64,000 bases of DNA from Nocardioides sp. CFH 31398 (GCF_022436705.1 NZ_JAKUHT010000012.1:124001-188000); one strand, 5' to 3'. Positions 25,603 through 34,422 are shown, counted from the first letter of the stretch. The notes: generated by a model from the letters alone, not told the origin. Numbers and translations: made by a program.

Positions 25603-26103
25603 TCAGCGGATCTCGGCGTCCGGGTTCTGCCGGACCAGGTCGTCGGAGACGGCGTTCATGACCCGGCCCATCGCGTCGAAGTCGGAGGGCTCGACCAGGT
25701 CGACGAGGTGCTCGCGCACGGCCGCGACGTGGGAGGGGGAGGCCGCGCGCAGCTTCGCCGCCCCGCCGTCCGTCATGACGGCGACGACGCCGCGGCCGTC
25801 GAGCTGGCTGGCGCGCCGCTCGACGAGCCCCGCGGCCTCCATGCGGGCCACGGTGTGGGTGATCCGGCTACGGCTGAGGCACAGCGAGTCGGCCAGCGCC
25901 GCCATCCGCATCTCGCGGTTCGGGGACTCGGAGAGCCGGACGAGGATCTCGTACTCCGTCAGCGACAGGCCGAAGCCCCGCCGCAGCTCGTCGTCCAGGC
26001 GATGGGTGAGGAGCGTCATGCCCAGCACGAGGGCGCGCCACGAGCGCTGCTGCCCCGCGTCGAGCCACGCGGGCTCCGTGGCGCTCTGACCCCCGACCTC
26101 CAC
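25603..26103 (-). CDS. MarR-family transcriptional regulator
   Basis: 166 residues. Winged-helix core with LSLTEYEILVRLSESPNREMRMAALADSLCLSRSRITHTVARMEAAGLVERR and a DGRGVVAVMTDGGAAKL wing, flanked by dimerisation helices. The GTG start at 26103 follows a TAGCCT hexamer by 6 nt, so it has its own leaderless promoter although it lies 51 bp downstream of the thiolase gene on the same strand. MarR proteins sense phenolic or lipophilic ligands. Likely targets are itself or the adjacent thiolase, which is an inference from position only. Confidence 0.9.
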   Translation of the reverse strand: MEVGGQSATEPAWLDAGQQRSWRALVLGMTLLTHRLDDELRRGFGLSLTEYEILVRLSESPNREMRMAALADSLCLSRSRITHTVARMEAAGLVERRASQLDGRGVVAVMTDGGAAKLRAASPSHVAAVREHLVDLVEPSDFDAMGRVMNAVSDDLVRQNPDAEIR

Positions 26104-26154
26104 CGCCCAAGGCTAATGCCTCGCCGTGGCGCAGGTCAGGGGGCCGACCCGTGC

Positions 26155-27372
26155 TCAGGCCATCCGCTCCAGGACGAGCGCCATGCCCTGCCCGCCGCCG
26201 ACGCACATGGTGACGAGGCCCGTGGACTTGTCGTGCCAGTCCAGCGAGTTCAGCATCGTCGCGGTCAGGCGGGCGCCCGTCATGCCGAAGGGGTGGCCGA
26301 CGGCGATCGCGCCGCCGTTGACGTTGAGGCGGTCCAGGTCGATGCCCAGGTCCTGGTACGACGGGACGACCTGCGCGGCGAAGGCCTCGTTGATCTCGAC
26401 GAGGTCGATGTCGCCGATGCTCATCCCGGCGCGGGCGAGGGCCTGCGTGCTGGCCTCGACGGGGCCCAGGCCCATGATCTCGGGGGACAGCCCGGAGACG
26501 CCGGTCGACACGATGCGGGCCAGCGGGGTCAGGCCCAGCTCGGCGGCGCGGGTGTCGGACATGATCACGACCGCGGCCGCGCCGTCGTTGAGCGGGCAGC
26601 AGTTGCCGGCGGTCACCACGCCGTCGGGGCGGAACACCGGCTGCAGCTGCGAGACCTGCTCGTAGGTGACGCCGGCCCGGGGGCCGTCGTCGGTGTCGAC
26701 GACCGTGCCGTCGGGCAGGGTGACGGGGGTGATCTCGCGGGCCCAGAAGCCGTCGGCGATCGCCTTCTCGGCCAGGTTCTGCGACCGGACGCCGAACTCG
26801 TCGAGCTCGGTGCGGTCGAGCCCGCGCAGCTTCGCGACGTTCTCCGCGGTGTAGCCCATCGCGATGTAGGCGTCGGGGAGGATGCCGTCCTCGCGGGGGT
26901 CGTGCCAGCCCTCGCCGTTCTCGGCTGTCGCCTTGGTGCGGGCGCGGGCGTCGGCGAACAGCGGGTTCTGGGTGTCGGGGATGTGGTCCGAGGTGCCCTT
27001 CGCGAACCGCGACACGGTCTCGACGCCCGCCGAGACGAACACGTCGCCCTCGCCGGCCTTGATGGCGTGGAACGCCATCCGGGTGGTCTGCACGGACGAC
27101 GAGCAGTAGCGGGTCACCGTCGCGCCGGGCACGGTGTCCATGCCGTTGATGACGTTGACGACGCGCGCCATGTTGAAGCCGGACTCGCCGCCGGGCAGTC
27201 CGCAGCCGAGGTAGAGGTCGTCGACGTCGGCGCGGTCCAGCGCCGGCACCTTGTCCAGCGCCGCGGCGACCATCGAGGCCGCGAGGTCGTCGGGGCGCAG
27301 GTCCTTCAGCGACCCCTTGTTGGCCCGACCGATCGGGGAGCGGGCGGTGGAGACGATGACTGCCTCGGGCAT
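26155..27372 (-). CDS. Acetyl-CoA acyltransferase (thiolase)
   Basis: 405 residues. Thiolase that cleaves 3-ketoacyl-CoA or condenses acyl-CoAs. The nucleophilic Cys is in VTRYCSSSVQTTRMAFHAI, the active-site His in NGGAIAVGHPFGMTGAR, and the second Cys in TMCVGGGQGMAL. IVSTARSPIGRANKGSLKD is the standard N-terminus. No hydratase or dehydrogenase neighbours it, so it is not in a full beta-oxidation operon. The divergent gene 74 bp away is a double-hotdog acyl-CoA thioesterase, and the downstream gene is a MarR regulator, which together point to acyl-CoA metabolism. Whether it is degradative or biosynthetic cannot be told from sequence. Confidence 0.93.
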   Translation of the reverse strand: MPEAVIVSTARSPIGRANKGSLKDLRPDDLAASMVAAALDKVPALDRADVDDLYLGCGLPGGESGFNMARVVNVINGMDTVPGATVTRYCSSSVQTTRMAFHAIKAGEGDVFVSAGVETVSRFAKGTSDHIPDTQNPLFADARARTKATAENGEGWHDPREDGILPDAYIAMGYTAENVAKLRGLDRTELDEFGVRSQNLAEKAIADGFWAREITPVTLPDGTVVDTDDGPRAGVTYEQVSQLQPVFRPDGVVTAGNCCPLNDGAAAVVIMSDTRAAELGLTPLARIVSTGVSGLSPEIMGLGPVEASTQALARAGMSIGDIDLVEINEAFAAQVVPSYQDLGIDLDRLNVNGGAIAVGHPFGMTGARLTATMLNSLDWHDKSTGLVTMCVGGGQGMALVLERMA

Positions 27373-27433
27373 GGGGGTCCTTCCGGGTCGTCCAGGTGCG
27401 GGTTACCCCACAGTAATGACCCGCCCTCTCTGC

Positions 27434-27439
27434 CAGGAT
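27434..27439 (+). promoter_or_regulatory. -10-like element of the thioesterase gene
   Basis: CAGGAT, 7 nt before the GTG at 27447; same geometry as the TANNNT promoters but with a weaker first base. Confidence 0.35.
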
Positions 27440-27446
27440 CCACCCC

Positions 27447-28358
27447 GTGCGTCACGTCTACGAGTGCCCGATGCGGTGGGCCGACCTGGACCTGCTGGGT
27501 CACGTCAACAACGTCGCCCACGTCGACGTCCTCCAGGAGGCGCGGATCGACATGCTGCGGCGCCGAGGGGGCAGCCACGACGCGACGCCCGACGGTCCGG
27601 CGCCGCTGACGAGCGGGTCGGTCGTCGTCCGGCTCGAGGTCTCCTACGTGGCCCCGCTGCGGCTGCGCCGCCACGTCCGGGTCGAGATGTGGACCAGCGA
27701 GGTCCGCGCCGGGGCGTTCACGCTGGACTACGAGGTGACGGCGGGCCGCTCGTCGTCCGACGACACCGAGCGGGACGTCGTCCTGCGGGCCCGGACGCTG
27801 CTCGCGCCGTACGACTTCGACGCCGACCGCCCCCGTCGCCTGACCGACGCCGAGCGGGAGGGCCTGTCCGCCTTCCTGGAGCCGGGGGAGCCCGTGCGAC
27901 GCGCGCGACCGGAGCCGGGGCGGTCGCGGTGGACGGAGGTCCCGATCGCGGTCCGCTTCTCCGACGTCGACGTCTTCGGCCACGTCAACAACGTCGCCTA
28001 CGTGGAGCTGTTCCAGGAGGCGCGGATCAAGACGTTCGGCGAGCTGATGGCCGGGGTGCCGGAGGGCACGCCGCCGATGTCGGTGGTCGTCGCCCGCACC
28101 GACGTCGACTACCTGCGACCCGTGCTGTTCCGCGGGGACCCGTACGTGATCCGCACCCGTGTCGAGGAGGTCCGCCGGACGTCGTTCGTGCTGGTCTCGG
28201 ACCTCGTCGACCCGCTCGAGCCGGTGCCGGACGGCGCGGAGCCCTCCGCGCTGGCCCGGGCCCGGGTGGTCGTGGTCGGGTTCGACCCCGCCACGCAGCG
28301 CGCCGCGGCCCCGGCGGCGCCGTACCTCGACGTCCTCCGGGGCCGTCTGACGCCCTGA
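27447..28358 (+). CDS. Acyl-CoA thioesterase with two fused hotdog domains
   Basis: 303 residues. Two 4-hydroxybenzoyl-CoA-thioesterase-type hotdog domains in one chain. The first begins MRWADLDLLGHVNNVAHVDVLQEARID near residue 9 and the second RFSDVDVFGHVNNVAYVELFQEARIK near residue 170. Each has the D-x-(L/F)GHVNN catalytic motif with the active Asp. The duplicate halves would form an intramolecular double hotdog, as in some actinobacterial and eukaryotic thioesterases. It hydrolyses acyl-CoA to free acid and CoA; chain length unknown. Divergent from the thiolase and convergent with the globin gene (9 bp between stops). Confidence 0.9.
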   Translation: MRHVYECPMRWADLDLLGHVNNVAHVDVLQEARIDMLRRRGGSHDATPDGPAPLTSGSVVVRLEVSYVAPLRLRRHVRVEMWTSEVRAGAFTLDYEVTAGRSSSDDTERDVVLRARTLLAPYDFDADRPRRLTDAEREGLSAFLEPGEPVRRARPEPGRSRWTEVPIAVRFSDVDVFGHVNNVAYVELFQEARIKTFGELMAGVPEGTPPMSVVVARTDVDYLRPVLFRGDPYVIRTRVEEVRRTSFVLVSDLVDPLEPVPDGAEPSALARARVVVVGFDPATQRAAAPAAPYLDVLRGRLTP

Positions 28359-28367
28359 GCCCCGCTG

Positions 28368-28769
28368 CTACTCGAGGGTGTTGACCATGAAGTCGGCGGC
28401 GTAGGTGACGTAGTTCCACAGCCGCTCGTCCTGCGCCTCGGTGAGGTCGGCGCCGTCCATGGCCGACCGGAAGTTGCGCAGCCAGGCGTCGCGGGCCTCC
28501 GGCGTCACCCGGAACGGGGCGTGACGCATCCGCAGGCGCGGGTGGCCGCGGGTCTCGGAGTAGGTCTTCGGCCCGCCCCAGTACTGCACCAGGAAAAGGG
28601 TGAACCGCTCCTGCGCGGGGGCGAGGTCCTCCTCGGGGTACATCGGCCGCAGCACCGGGTCGGTCGCCACGCCCTCGTAGAACCGCGCCACGATGCCGGC
28701 GAGGACGTCGTACCCGCCGATCTCGTCGTAGAAGGTGCGCTCGGGCGCGTCGTCCCCCCTCGTCGTCAC
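28368..28769 (-). CDS. glbO: Group II truncated hemoglobin
   Basis: 133 residues, the TrHbO type. TFYDEIGGYDVLAGIVARFYEG starts the domain, with the B10 Tyr in ARFY. The proximal F8 His is in RMRHAPF, and Trp G8 is in DAWLRNF, the hallmark of group II. These globins bind O2 tightly and are linked to redox or NO/peroxide chemistry at the membrane. The GTG start at 28769 overlaps the stop of the MscS gene (GTGA), so the globin is translationally coupled to a mechanosensitive channel. The functional reason for that pairing is not known to me. Confidence 0.93.
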   Translation of the reverse strand: MTTRGDDAPERTFYDEIGGYDVLAGIVARFYEGVATDPVLRPMYPEEDLAPAQERFTLFLVQYWGGPKTYSETRGHPRLRMRHAPFRVTPEARDAWLRNFRSAMDGADLTEAQDERLWNYVTYAADFMVNTLE

Positions 28770-29779
28770 GCGCCGGCCCCCGCGGCGGCGTCGACGTCCG
28801 CCGAGGACCGGGGGTCGCGGGACCACACGACGCGCTGGGGGAGCGGGATCTCGATGCCCTCGCGGTCGAAGCGGTTCTTGATCCGGCGGCGCATCTCGCG
28901 CGAGACGGCCCACTGCTCGCCCGGCGCGGTCTTGATGGACAGGCGGACCATGACGCCGTCGACGGCGAGGTCCTGGATGCCGAGCACGGTGGGCTCCTCG
29001 AGGATCTGGCCCCGGTAGTCCTCGTCCTCCCACATGTCGTGGGCGGCCTCCTCGAGGATGCGGGTGACGCGGTCGAGGTCCTCGCCGTACCCGACGCTGA
29101 TGTCGAGCACGGACTTGGACCAGTTCTGGCTCTGGTTGCCGACGCGGACGATCTCGCCGTTGCGGACGTACCAGACGACGCCGTGGATGTCGCGGACCCG
29201 GGTCACGCGCAGGCTGACCGCCTCGACGGTGCCGATCGCCTCGCCCAGGTCGACCTCGTCGCCCACGCCGTACTGGTCCTCGACGAGCATGAACACGCCG
29301 CTGATGACGTCGGACACGAGGCTCTGGGCGCCGAAGCCGAGGGCGACGCCGACGATGCCGGCGCTGGCGATGAGCGGCGCGACGTTCACGCCGATCTCCG
29401 AGAGCGCCATGATCGCGACGATGGCGATGATCACGCCGGTGGCCACGCTCTTGAGCAGGGAGCCGAGCGTGCGGGTGCGCTGCTTGCGGCGGTGGCTGAC
29501 CGGGGCGGCCGCGACGTGGTCCTCCGCCGCCGGGATGCCCAGGCTCGGCTTCTTGCCGCCCATGCTGTGCTCCGCGCGCCGGATCACCCGGTCGATGAGC
29601 CGGTGGATGACCCACCGGCCCAGCACTCCCAGGAGGATGATCCCCAGCACGGCCGCGGGCTTGCCCAGCAGCAGCTCGGCCAGCGTGGCCGCGGTGTCGT
29701 TGCCCGTGAGCTCGCGGGTGATGCGGCAGGACCAGGCCTGGTCCGGCTCGCAGGCCGCGAAGGTGTCGATCGCAAGCAT
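28766..29779 (-). CDS. MscS-family mechanosensitive channel
   Basis: 337 residues with three or more membrane helices. The pore helix is IASAGIVGVALGFGAQSLVSDVISG (about residues 138-162), with the Gly/Ala packing pattern of MscS TM3. The beta domain then has VGDEVDLGEAIGTVEAVSLRVTRVRDIHGVVWYVRNGEIVRVGN and a C-terminal alpha/beta domain ending with IPLPQRVVW. The channel releases osmolytes on hypo-osmotic shock. The ATG at 29779 follows a GATACT hexamer by 6 nt. Upstream of and coupled to the truncated hemoglobin gene. The Ala/Asp-rich tail is not conserved. Confidence 0.92.
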   Translation of the reverse strand: MLAIDTFAACEPDQAWSCRITRELTGNDTAATLAELLLGKPAAVLGIILLGVLGRWVIHRLIDRVIRRAEHSMGGKKPSLGIPAAEDHVAAAPVSHRRKQRTRTLGSLLKSVATGVIIAIVAIMALSEIGVNVAPLIASAGIVGVALGFGAQSLVSDVISGVFMLVEDQYGVGDEVDLGEAIGTVEAVSLRVTRVRDIHGVVWYVRNGEIVRVGNQSQNWSKSVLDISVGYGEDLDRVTRILEEAAHDMWEDEDYRGQILEEPTVLGIQDLAVDGVMVRLSIKTAPGEQWAVSREMRRRIKNRFDREGIEIPLPQRVVWSRDPRSSADVDAAAGAGA

Positions 29780-29854
29780 CAGGCCAGTATCGGGGCCGCG
29801 TGGTGAGGCCGTCGAAACGCGGGAGTCCCCGGCCCCCGGCCCGCACGGGACCGT

Positions 29855-29860
29855 TACCCT
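29855..29860 (+). promoter_or_regulatory. -10 element of the small secreted protein gene
   Basis: TACCCT, 7 nt before the GTG at 29868; leaderless geometry. Confidence 0.45.
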
Positions 29861-29867
29861 CCTCCGT

Positions 29868-30206
29868 GTGGACGCGCTTCGCCGAGCCTCGCTGCTCACC
29901 GCCCTCGTCGGCGGTCTCCTCGTCGCCCTCGCCGGTCCTGCCGCCGCCGTGCCCGCCGGCTGGAGCGACCCGCCGGCCATCAGCGGCCTGACGGTGCTGT
30001 GGATGCTCGTCGGGATCCCGGTCGGGCTCTTCGCCCTCGTGGTCCTGATGGTCTACCTGCCGCCGCTCGCCCGGGGCGAGCGCATCGCGCCCGGGTCCGG
30101 CCAGCTCGAGGACCAGTGGATCGGCGGCCCGCGCCACGGCACCAAGGAGCTCGCCGCTCCCGACTCCGCGGACTCCGAGGCCGGGGGCGCACGTGGTGCG
30201 TGGTGA
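29868..30206 (+). CDS. Small membrane protein with signal peptide
   Basis: 112 residues, family not recognised. It has a signal-peptide-like N-terminus (LLTALVGGLLVALAGPAAAVPA), one further membrane helix at about 43-66 (LWMLVGIPVGLFALVVLMVYL), then a short cytoplasmic tail with EDQWIGGPRHGTKELAAP. The GTG start is fixed by the -10 element 7 nt upstream. It overlaps the DUF5130-like gene by 14 bp, so the two are probably made together. Confidence 0.7.
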   Translation: MDALRRASLLTALVGGLLVALAGPAAAVPAGWSDPPAISGLTVLWMLVGIPVGLFALVVLMVYLPPLARGERIAPGSGQLEDQWIGGPRHGTKELAAPDSADSEAGGARGAW

Positions 30207-30558
30207 GACGTTCGGCCCCGCCGAGCGTCAGACCATCGACGTCGCCCTCCGCAAGGCGGAGGAGCGCACGCGCCTCGAGTTCTCGGTGTTCGCCGGCGAG
30301 AGCCAGGGTGACACCCGCGAGTACGCCACCCGCCTGCACAACTCGCTCGTCTCGCCGTCCCACAGCGTCCTGATCATGCTCGACCCGGTCCGCCGGGTCG
30401 TCGAGGTCGTCACCGGCGCCGAGGTGCGCCGCCGTCTCCCCGACACCCGCGTCCACTTCGCGGTGCTGCAGATGGAGACCGCCTTCGCCCAGGGTGACTT
30501 CGTGGGCGGCCTCACCTCGGGCATCGCGATGATGGCCGACACCGCCGCGGAGTCCTGA
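30193..30558 (+). CDS. DUF5130-like (TPM-fold) protein
   Basis: 121 residues. The pattern of helix, TRLEFSVFAGES, a short loop, VLIMLDPVRRVVEVVTGAEVRRRLPD and a terminal helix with FVGGLTSGIAMM matches the actinobacterial DUF5130 group, small relatives of the TPM fold. Activity unknown. It starts with GTG inside the end of the preceding small membrane protein gene, which suggests translational coupling and perhaps a complex at the membrane. Downstream is the ~200-bp tandem repeat region. Confidence 0.72.
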   Translation: MVRGETFGPAERQTIDVALRKAEERTRLEFSVFAGESQGDTREYATRLHNSLVSPSHSVLIMLDPVRRVVEVVTGAEVRRRLPDTRVHFAVLQMETAFAQGDFVGGLTSGIAMMADTAAES

Positions 30559-30583
30559 CCCGCGGGGCTCCGCGCTCCACGTC

Positions 30584-31035
30584 AGGTGGTCGAGCAGCTG
30601 AGCCGCGCCAGCGGCTCCGCGTCGTCGAGGCCACCGAGCACCCTCACGATTCCTGACGTTCCGACCCGTCTACGGCCCAGACGACGGTCGGAACGTCAAG
30701 AACGGGACGGCGGTCTCGACGCGTTCCCTCGCCGAGGGCCCGGTCACTGCTCGGTCACTGCTCGACCACCTGAGGCGTTCAGGTGGTCGAGCAGCCGAGC
30801 CGCGCCAGCAGCGGCTCCGCGTCGTCGAGACCACCGAGCACCCTCACGATTTCTGACGTTCCGACCCGTCCACGGCCCAGACGACGGTCGGAGCGTCAAG
30901 AACGGGACGGCGGTCTCGACGCGTTCCCTCGCCGAGGGCCCGGTCACTGCTCGGTCACTGCTCGACCACCTGAGGCGTTCAGGTGGTCGAGCAGCAGAGC
31001 CGCGCCAGCGGCTCCGCGTCGTCGAGACCACCGGC
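30584..31035. repeat. Tandem repeat of about 200 bp, 2.3 copies, with internal hairpins
   Basis: Copies begin at 30584, 30781 and 30981 (periods 197 and 200; the 3-bp difference is one extra AGC), with the third copy broken off at about 31035. Each copy starts AGGTGGTCGAGCAG, then has the palindrome GAGCCGC/GCGGCTC, then a long inverted repeat around TGACGTTCCGACC (30654-30698 and 30854-30898), and ends CTCGACCACCTGAGG. The 562-bp gap 30559-31120 between the DUF5130 gene and pepN is otherwise without a gene. It resembles REP/BIME-like intergenic DNA. Confidence 0.85.
30654..30698. repeat. Perfect 13-bp inverted repeat inside the tandem unit
   Basis: TGACGTTCCGACC and GGTCGGAACGTCA are perfect complements around a loop that itself pairs CGTCT with AGACG. 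The second copy at 30854-30898 has one change in the right arm. Confidence 0.85.
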
Positions 31036-31120
31036 ACCATGCCCTGGGTCCGTCGCCGTGGTCCCGACGACGCGCGCTCGCTGCGCTCGCGTGCTGCTCG
31101 ACCACCTCGGAGGCGGTGGC

Positions 31121-33673
31121 TCAGCCCTCCGCGTCACGCTCCTGGGCGGCGAGGGCGCGGGCCATGTCGGAGCGGCCCTCCCGGACGTAGCGCACGGCGG
31201 CCGGGTTGGCCGAGGTGCCGGCCAGCCACTCGTCGAGGCGCGCGAGGGTGGCCCGTGATGCCAGCGGCATCGGGAACATGGCCTCGAGCACGGTCGACGC
31301 GCGCTGCACGCCCTTGTCCTCCCAGATGGTCTCGGCCGCGTCGAGGTACTTCTCGAGGTAGGGCTCGAGCAGCTCGGCCTGGCCGGGGGTGGCGAAGGCG
31401 ATCGCGACCTGGCGCTGGGTCTCGTTGGCGACGTCGTCGCGCTCGACCGCGTCGCGCCACGCCTCGGCCTTGGCCTCGGCGGTGGGCCGGACGGTGCGCG
31501 CCATCGCGGCCCGCTCCTGGCCGGAGATGGTGTTGTCGCGGCGTGCCTCCTCGGCGATCTCCGCCTCGCCGGCGCGACCGTTGCGGGCCAGCGAGGTGAG
31601 CAGGGCCCAGCGCAGCTCGGTGTCGACGACCAGGCCGGGGACCTCCGCGGTGCCGTCCAGCAGGCCGGCCACCAGGGTGACCGCGTCGTCGCTGTGCGCG
31701 GCCGAGGCGAAGGCGCGGGCGAAGGCCAGCTGACGGTCCGAGCCCGCCTCGGCGGTGGTCAGCAGCTCGTGGAGACCGACCTCGGCGACCCGGCGCACCT
31801 GGTCGCGGTTCTCCGGCGCCGCGTAGCTCTCGACGGCGGTGCGCAGGTACATCGGCAGCCGACCGACGGCGGTCATGTCCGTCTCCGTCGCGAGACCGCG
31901 CAGCACGAGGGCGACGAAGTCGGTGGCCCGCATCTCGGCGTCCCGGGTCATGTCCCAGGCGGCGCCCCACAGCAGGGCGCGGGCGAGCGAGTCGTCCAGG
32001 CTGTCCACGTGGGCGATGGCCGTGGCCAGCGACCGCTCGTCGAGGCGGATCTTGGCGTAGGTCAGGTCGCCCTCGTTGAGCAGCAGCAGGTCGGGGCGAC
32101 GCTGGCCCACGAGCTCGGTCAGCTCGGTGCGCTCGTCGCGGACGTCGGTCTCGAACGCGCTGCGGCGGCGCAGTCCGTCCTCGGTGAGGTCGTACAGCCC
32201 GACGCCGATGCGGTGCCGGCGCAGCGTCGGGTGGTCGGGGTGGGCGCTCTGGAGCACCGCCGCCGCGGTGACCACGCCGGCGTCGTCGGTCTCGATCTCG
32301 GGGGTCAGCGTGTTGACGCCCGTGGTCTGCAGCCACTCCTTCGCCCAGCCCGACAGCTCCCGGCCGGAGGTCTCCTCCAGGGCCCGCAGCAGGTCGGAGA
32401 ACTCGGAGTTCGAGAACGCGTGGGCCTGGAAGTAGGCGCGCAGCCCGACGAGGAACTCCTCGATGCCGACCCAGGCCACCAGCTGCTTGAGCGTGGAGGC
32501 GCCCTTGGCGTAGGTGATGCCGTCGAAGTTGACCTCCACGGCCTCGAGGTCGTGGTTGTCCGCCGCGATGGGGTGGGTGGAGGGCAGCTGGTCCTGGCGG
32601 TAGGCCCAGTTCTTGCGGGCGTTCGTGAAGCCCGTCCACGCCTCGGTGTAGCGGGTGGCCTCGACGAGCGCGTGGTGGGAGGCCCACTCGGCGAACGACT
32701 CGTTCAGCCAGAGGTCGTCCCACCACTTCATCGTCACGAGGTCGCCGAACCACATGTGGGCCATCTCGTGCAGGACCGTGTTCGCCCGCTGCTCGTAGAA
32801 CGAGTGGGTCTGGCGGGAGCGGGGGAGGTACTCGTCGCGGTAGGTGACGCAGCCCGCGTTCTCCATCGCGCCCATGTTGTACTCCGGCACGTACAGCTGG
32901 TCGTACTTGCCGAACGGGTAGGGGAACTGGAACGCCTCCTCGTAGAAGGCGAAGCCCTGCTTGGTCAGCTCGACCAGCTCGTCGTCGTCCAGGTGCTCCT
33001 TCACCGACTGCCGGCAGTAGTGGCCCAGGTCGACGGTGCCGTGCTCGCCCTCGTAGACGTCGCGGACCTCGTGGTACTCCCCGGCGACCAGCGCGGTGAT
33101 GTACGTCGACATGCGCTCGGTGGTCGGGAACGACCAGGTCGCGACGGGGCGGCCGTCGGCGTCGCGGACCGGCTCCGGGGTCGGGGCGTTCGACACGACC
33201 TTCCAGTGCTCCGGCGCGGTCACCGTGAAGGTGAACACCGACTTCAGGTCGGGCTGCTCGAAGGTCGTGTACACGCGGCGGGCGTCCGGCACCTCGAACT
33301 GCGTGTACAGGTAGACGCGGTCGTCCGCCGGGTCCACGAAGCGGTGCAGGCCCTCGCCGGTGCGGCTGTAGGGCAGCGCGCAGTCGACGACGAGGGTGTT
33401 CTCGGCCTCGAGGGAGTCGAGCGCGATCCGGTTGTCGGCGTACGCCGCGTCGGCGTCGAGCTCGCGCCCGTTCAGCGTCACCCGCAGGTCACGGGCGTTG
33501 ACGAGGTCGGCGAAGGTCGACGCGCCCGGCTCGGTGCAGGTGAAGCGCAGCGTCGTCCGGCTGCCGAAGACCTCCTCGCCGCGGGTGAGGTCCAGCTCGA
33601 CGTCGTAGGCGGTCACGTCCACGAGGGAGGACCGGGTCGCGGCCTCGTCGCGGGTCAGGTTGGTGCCAGGCAT
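31121..33673 (-). CDS. pepN: Aminopeptidase N
   Basis: 850 residues, an M1-family zinc aminopeptidase of the actinobacterial type. The substrate-anchoring GAMENAG is near residue 268. The zinc site HEMAHMWFGDL is near 299, followed 18 residues on by the third ligand in NESFAEW. The N-terminal saddle domain and the long C-terminal helical domain are complete. It trims N-terminal residues of peptides in the cytoplasm, completing protein turnover started by Clp-type proteases, which are also encoded in this window. The ATG at 33673 follows a CATGAT hexamer in leaderless spacing if the GAT-rich stretch just upstream is the -10. Divergent from the nitroreductase gene. Confidence 0.96.
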   Translation of the reverse strand: MPGTNLTRDEAATRSSLVDVTAYDVELDLTRGEEVFGSRTTLRFTCTEPGASTFADLVNARDLRVTLNGRELDADAAYADNRIALDSLEAENTLVVDCALPYSRTGEGLHRFVDPADDRVYLYTQFEVPDARRVYTTFEQPDLKSVFTFTVTAPEHWKVVSNAPTPEPVRDADGRPVATWSFPTTERMSTYITALVAGEYHEVRDVYEGEHGTVDLGHYCRQSVKEHLDDDELVELTKQGFAFYEEAFQFPYPFGKYDQLYVPEYNMGAMENAGCVTYRDEYLPRSRQTHSFYEQRANTVLHEMAHMWFGDLVTMKWWDDLWLNESFAEWASHHALVEATRYTEAWTGFTNARKNWAYRQDQLPSTHPIAADNHDLEAVEVNFDGITYAKGASTLKQLVAWVGIEEFLVGLRAYFQAHAFSNSEFSDLLRALEETSGRELSGWAKEWLQTTGVNTLTPEIETDDAGVVTAAAVLQSAHPDHPTLRRHRIGVGLYDLTEDGLRRRSAFETDVRDERTELTELVGQRRPDLLLLNEGDLTYAKIRLDERSLATAIAHVDSLDDSLARALLWGAAWDMTRDAEMRATDFVALVLRGLATETDMTAVGRLPMYLRTAVESYAAPENRDQVRRVAEVGLHELLTTAEAGSDRQLAFARAFASAAHSDDAVTLVAGLLDGTAEVPGLVVDTELRWALLTSLARNGRAGEAEIAEEARRDNTISGQERAAMARTVRPTAEAKAEAWRDAVERDDVANETQRQVAIAFATPGQAELLEPYLEKYLDAAETIWEDKGVQRASTVLEAMFPMPLASRATLARLDEWLAGTSANPAAVRYVREGRSDMARALAAQERDAEG

Positions 33674-33732
33674 GCGTCGATCATGGCACCGGGGCCGGGA
33701 ATCGACGTGACGGGTGTCGCGTTGGCGCTGCC

Positions 33733-34335
33733 ATGACCGACACCGCTGAGTTCTGGTTCGACCCCCGCTGCCCGTTCGCCTGGATCAGCTCCCGCTTCAT
33801 GCTCGAGGTCGAGCAGGTGCGCGACGTGAAGGTGACCTGGCGGATCATGAGCCTGGCCTACCTGAACCAGGACAAGGACATCCCGCAGGAGTACCGTGAC
33901 ATGCTCGCGAACGCCTGGGAGCTCGTCCGCGTCGCCATGGCCGTCGAGCAGCAGCACGGCCAGGACAAGGTCCTCGCGCTCTACACGGCGCTGGGCACCC
34001 GCCTGCACAACGAGGGCCGCGAGCAGTCCCGCGAGCTGACCGAGGAGGCGCTCGAGGAGGCGGGGCTGCCGCGCGAGCTCGCCGACGCCGCCCAGGACCC
34101 GTCGTACGACGAGGCGATCAAGAAGTCGCACCACGACGGCATGGACCAGGTGGGCGACGACGTCGGCACCCCGACCATCTCCGTCAACGGCACCGCCTTC
34201 TTCGGGCCCATCCTCGGGTCGATCCCGCGCGGCGAGACGGCCGGGAAGGTCTGGGACGGCGCGGTGGCCATGGCCGCCTACCCCGAGTTCTACGAGCTGA
34301 AGCGCAGCCGCAGCGGGGACCTCGACTTCAGCTGA
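33733..34335 (+). CDS. Mycothiol-dependent nitroreductase, Rv2466c-like DsbA-fold protein
   Basis: 200 residues, DsbA fold without a signal peptide. The N-terminal FWFDPRCPFAWISSRFMLEV carries the active Cys in a CPFA motif, equivalent to the CPWC/CPWA site of the mycobacterial Rv2466c enzyme, which uses mycothiol to reduce nitro-compounds and answers oxidative stress. The helical insert and the cis-Pro loop (GTPTISVNGTAFFGP) are present. This supports a mycothiol-producing actinobacterial host. Divergent from pepN (59 bp). The downstream gap has a strong hairpin. Confidence 0.88.
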   Translation: MTDTAEFWFDPRCPFAWISSRFMLEVEQVRDVKVTWRIMSLAYLNQDKDIPQEYRDMLANAWELVRVAMAVEQQHGQDKVLALYTALGTRLHNEGREQSRELTEEALEEAGLPRELADAAQDPSYDEAIKKSHHDGMDQVGDDVGTPTISVNGTAFFGPILGSIPRGETAGKVWDGAVAMAAYPEFYELKRSRSGDLDFS

Positions 34336-34422
34336 GGTCCGACGCCGCCGGCTCCGTCGGGGCCGGCGGTGCCCGCTCGCCGCTCACCACGCTGGCGCGG
34401 CGAGCCCCGGGGTAGCGCGGCG

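Noticed and set aside
30586..31258. Open frames within the tandem repeat region
   Set aside because: The protein is Arg/Ser/Pro-rich with duplicated sections that only reflect the DNA repeat; no binding site or family.
31121..33736. 680-codon plus-strand frame opposite pepN
   Set aside because: It is antisense to a complete M1 aminopeptidase with intact motifs; no ribosome site or known fold.
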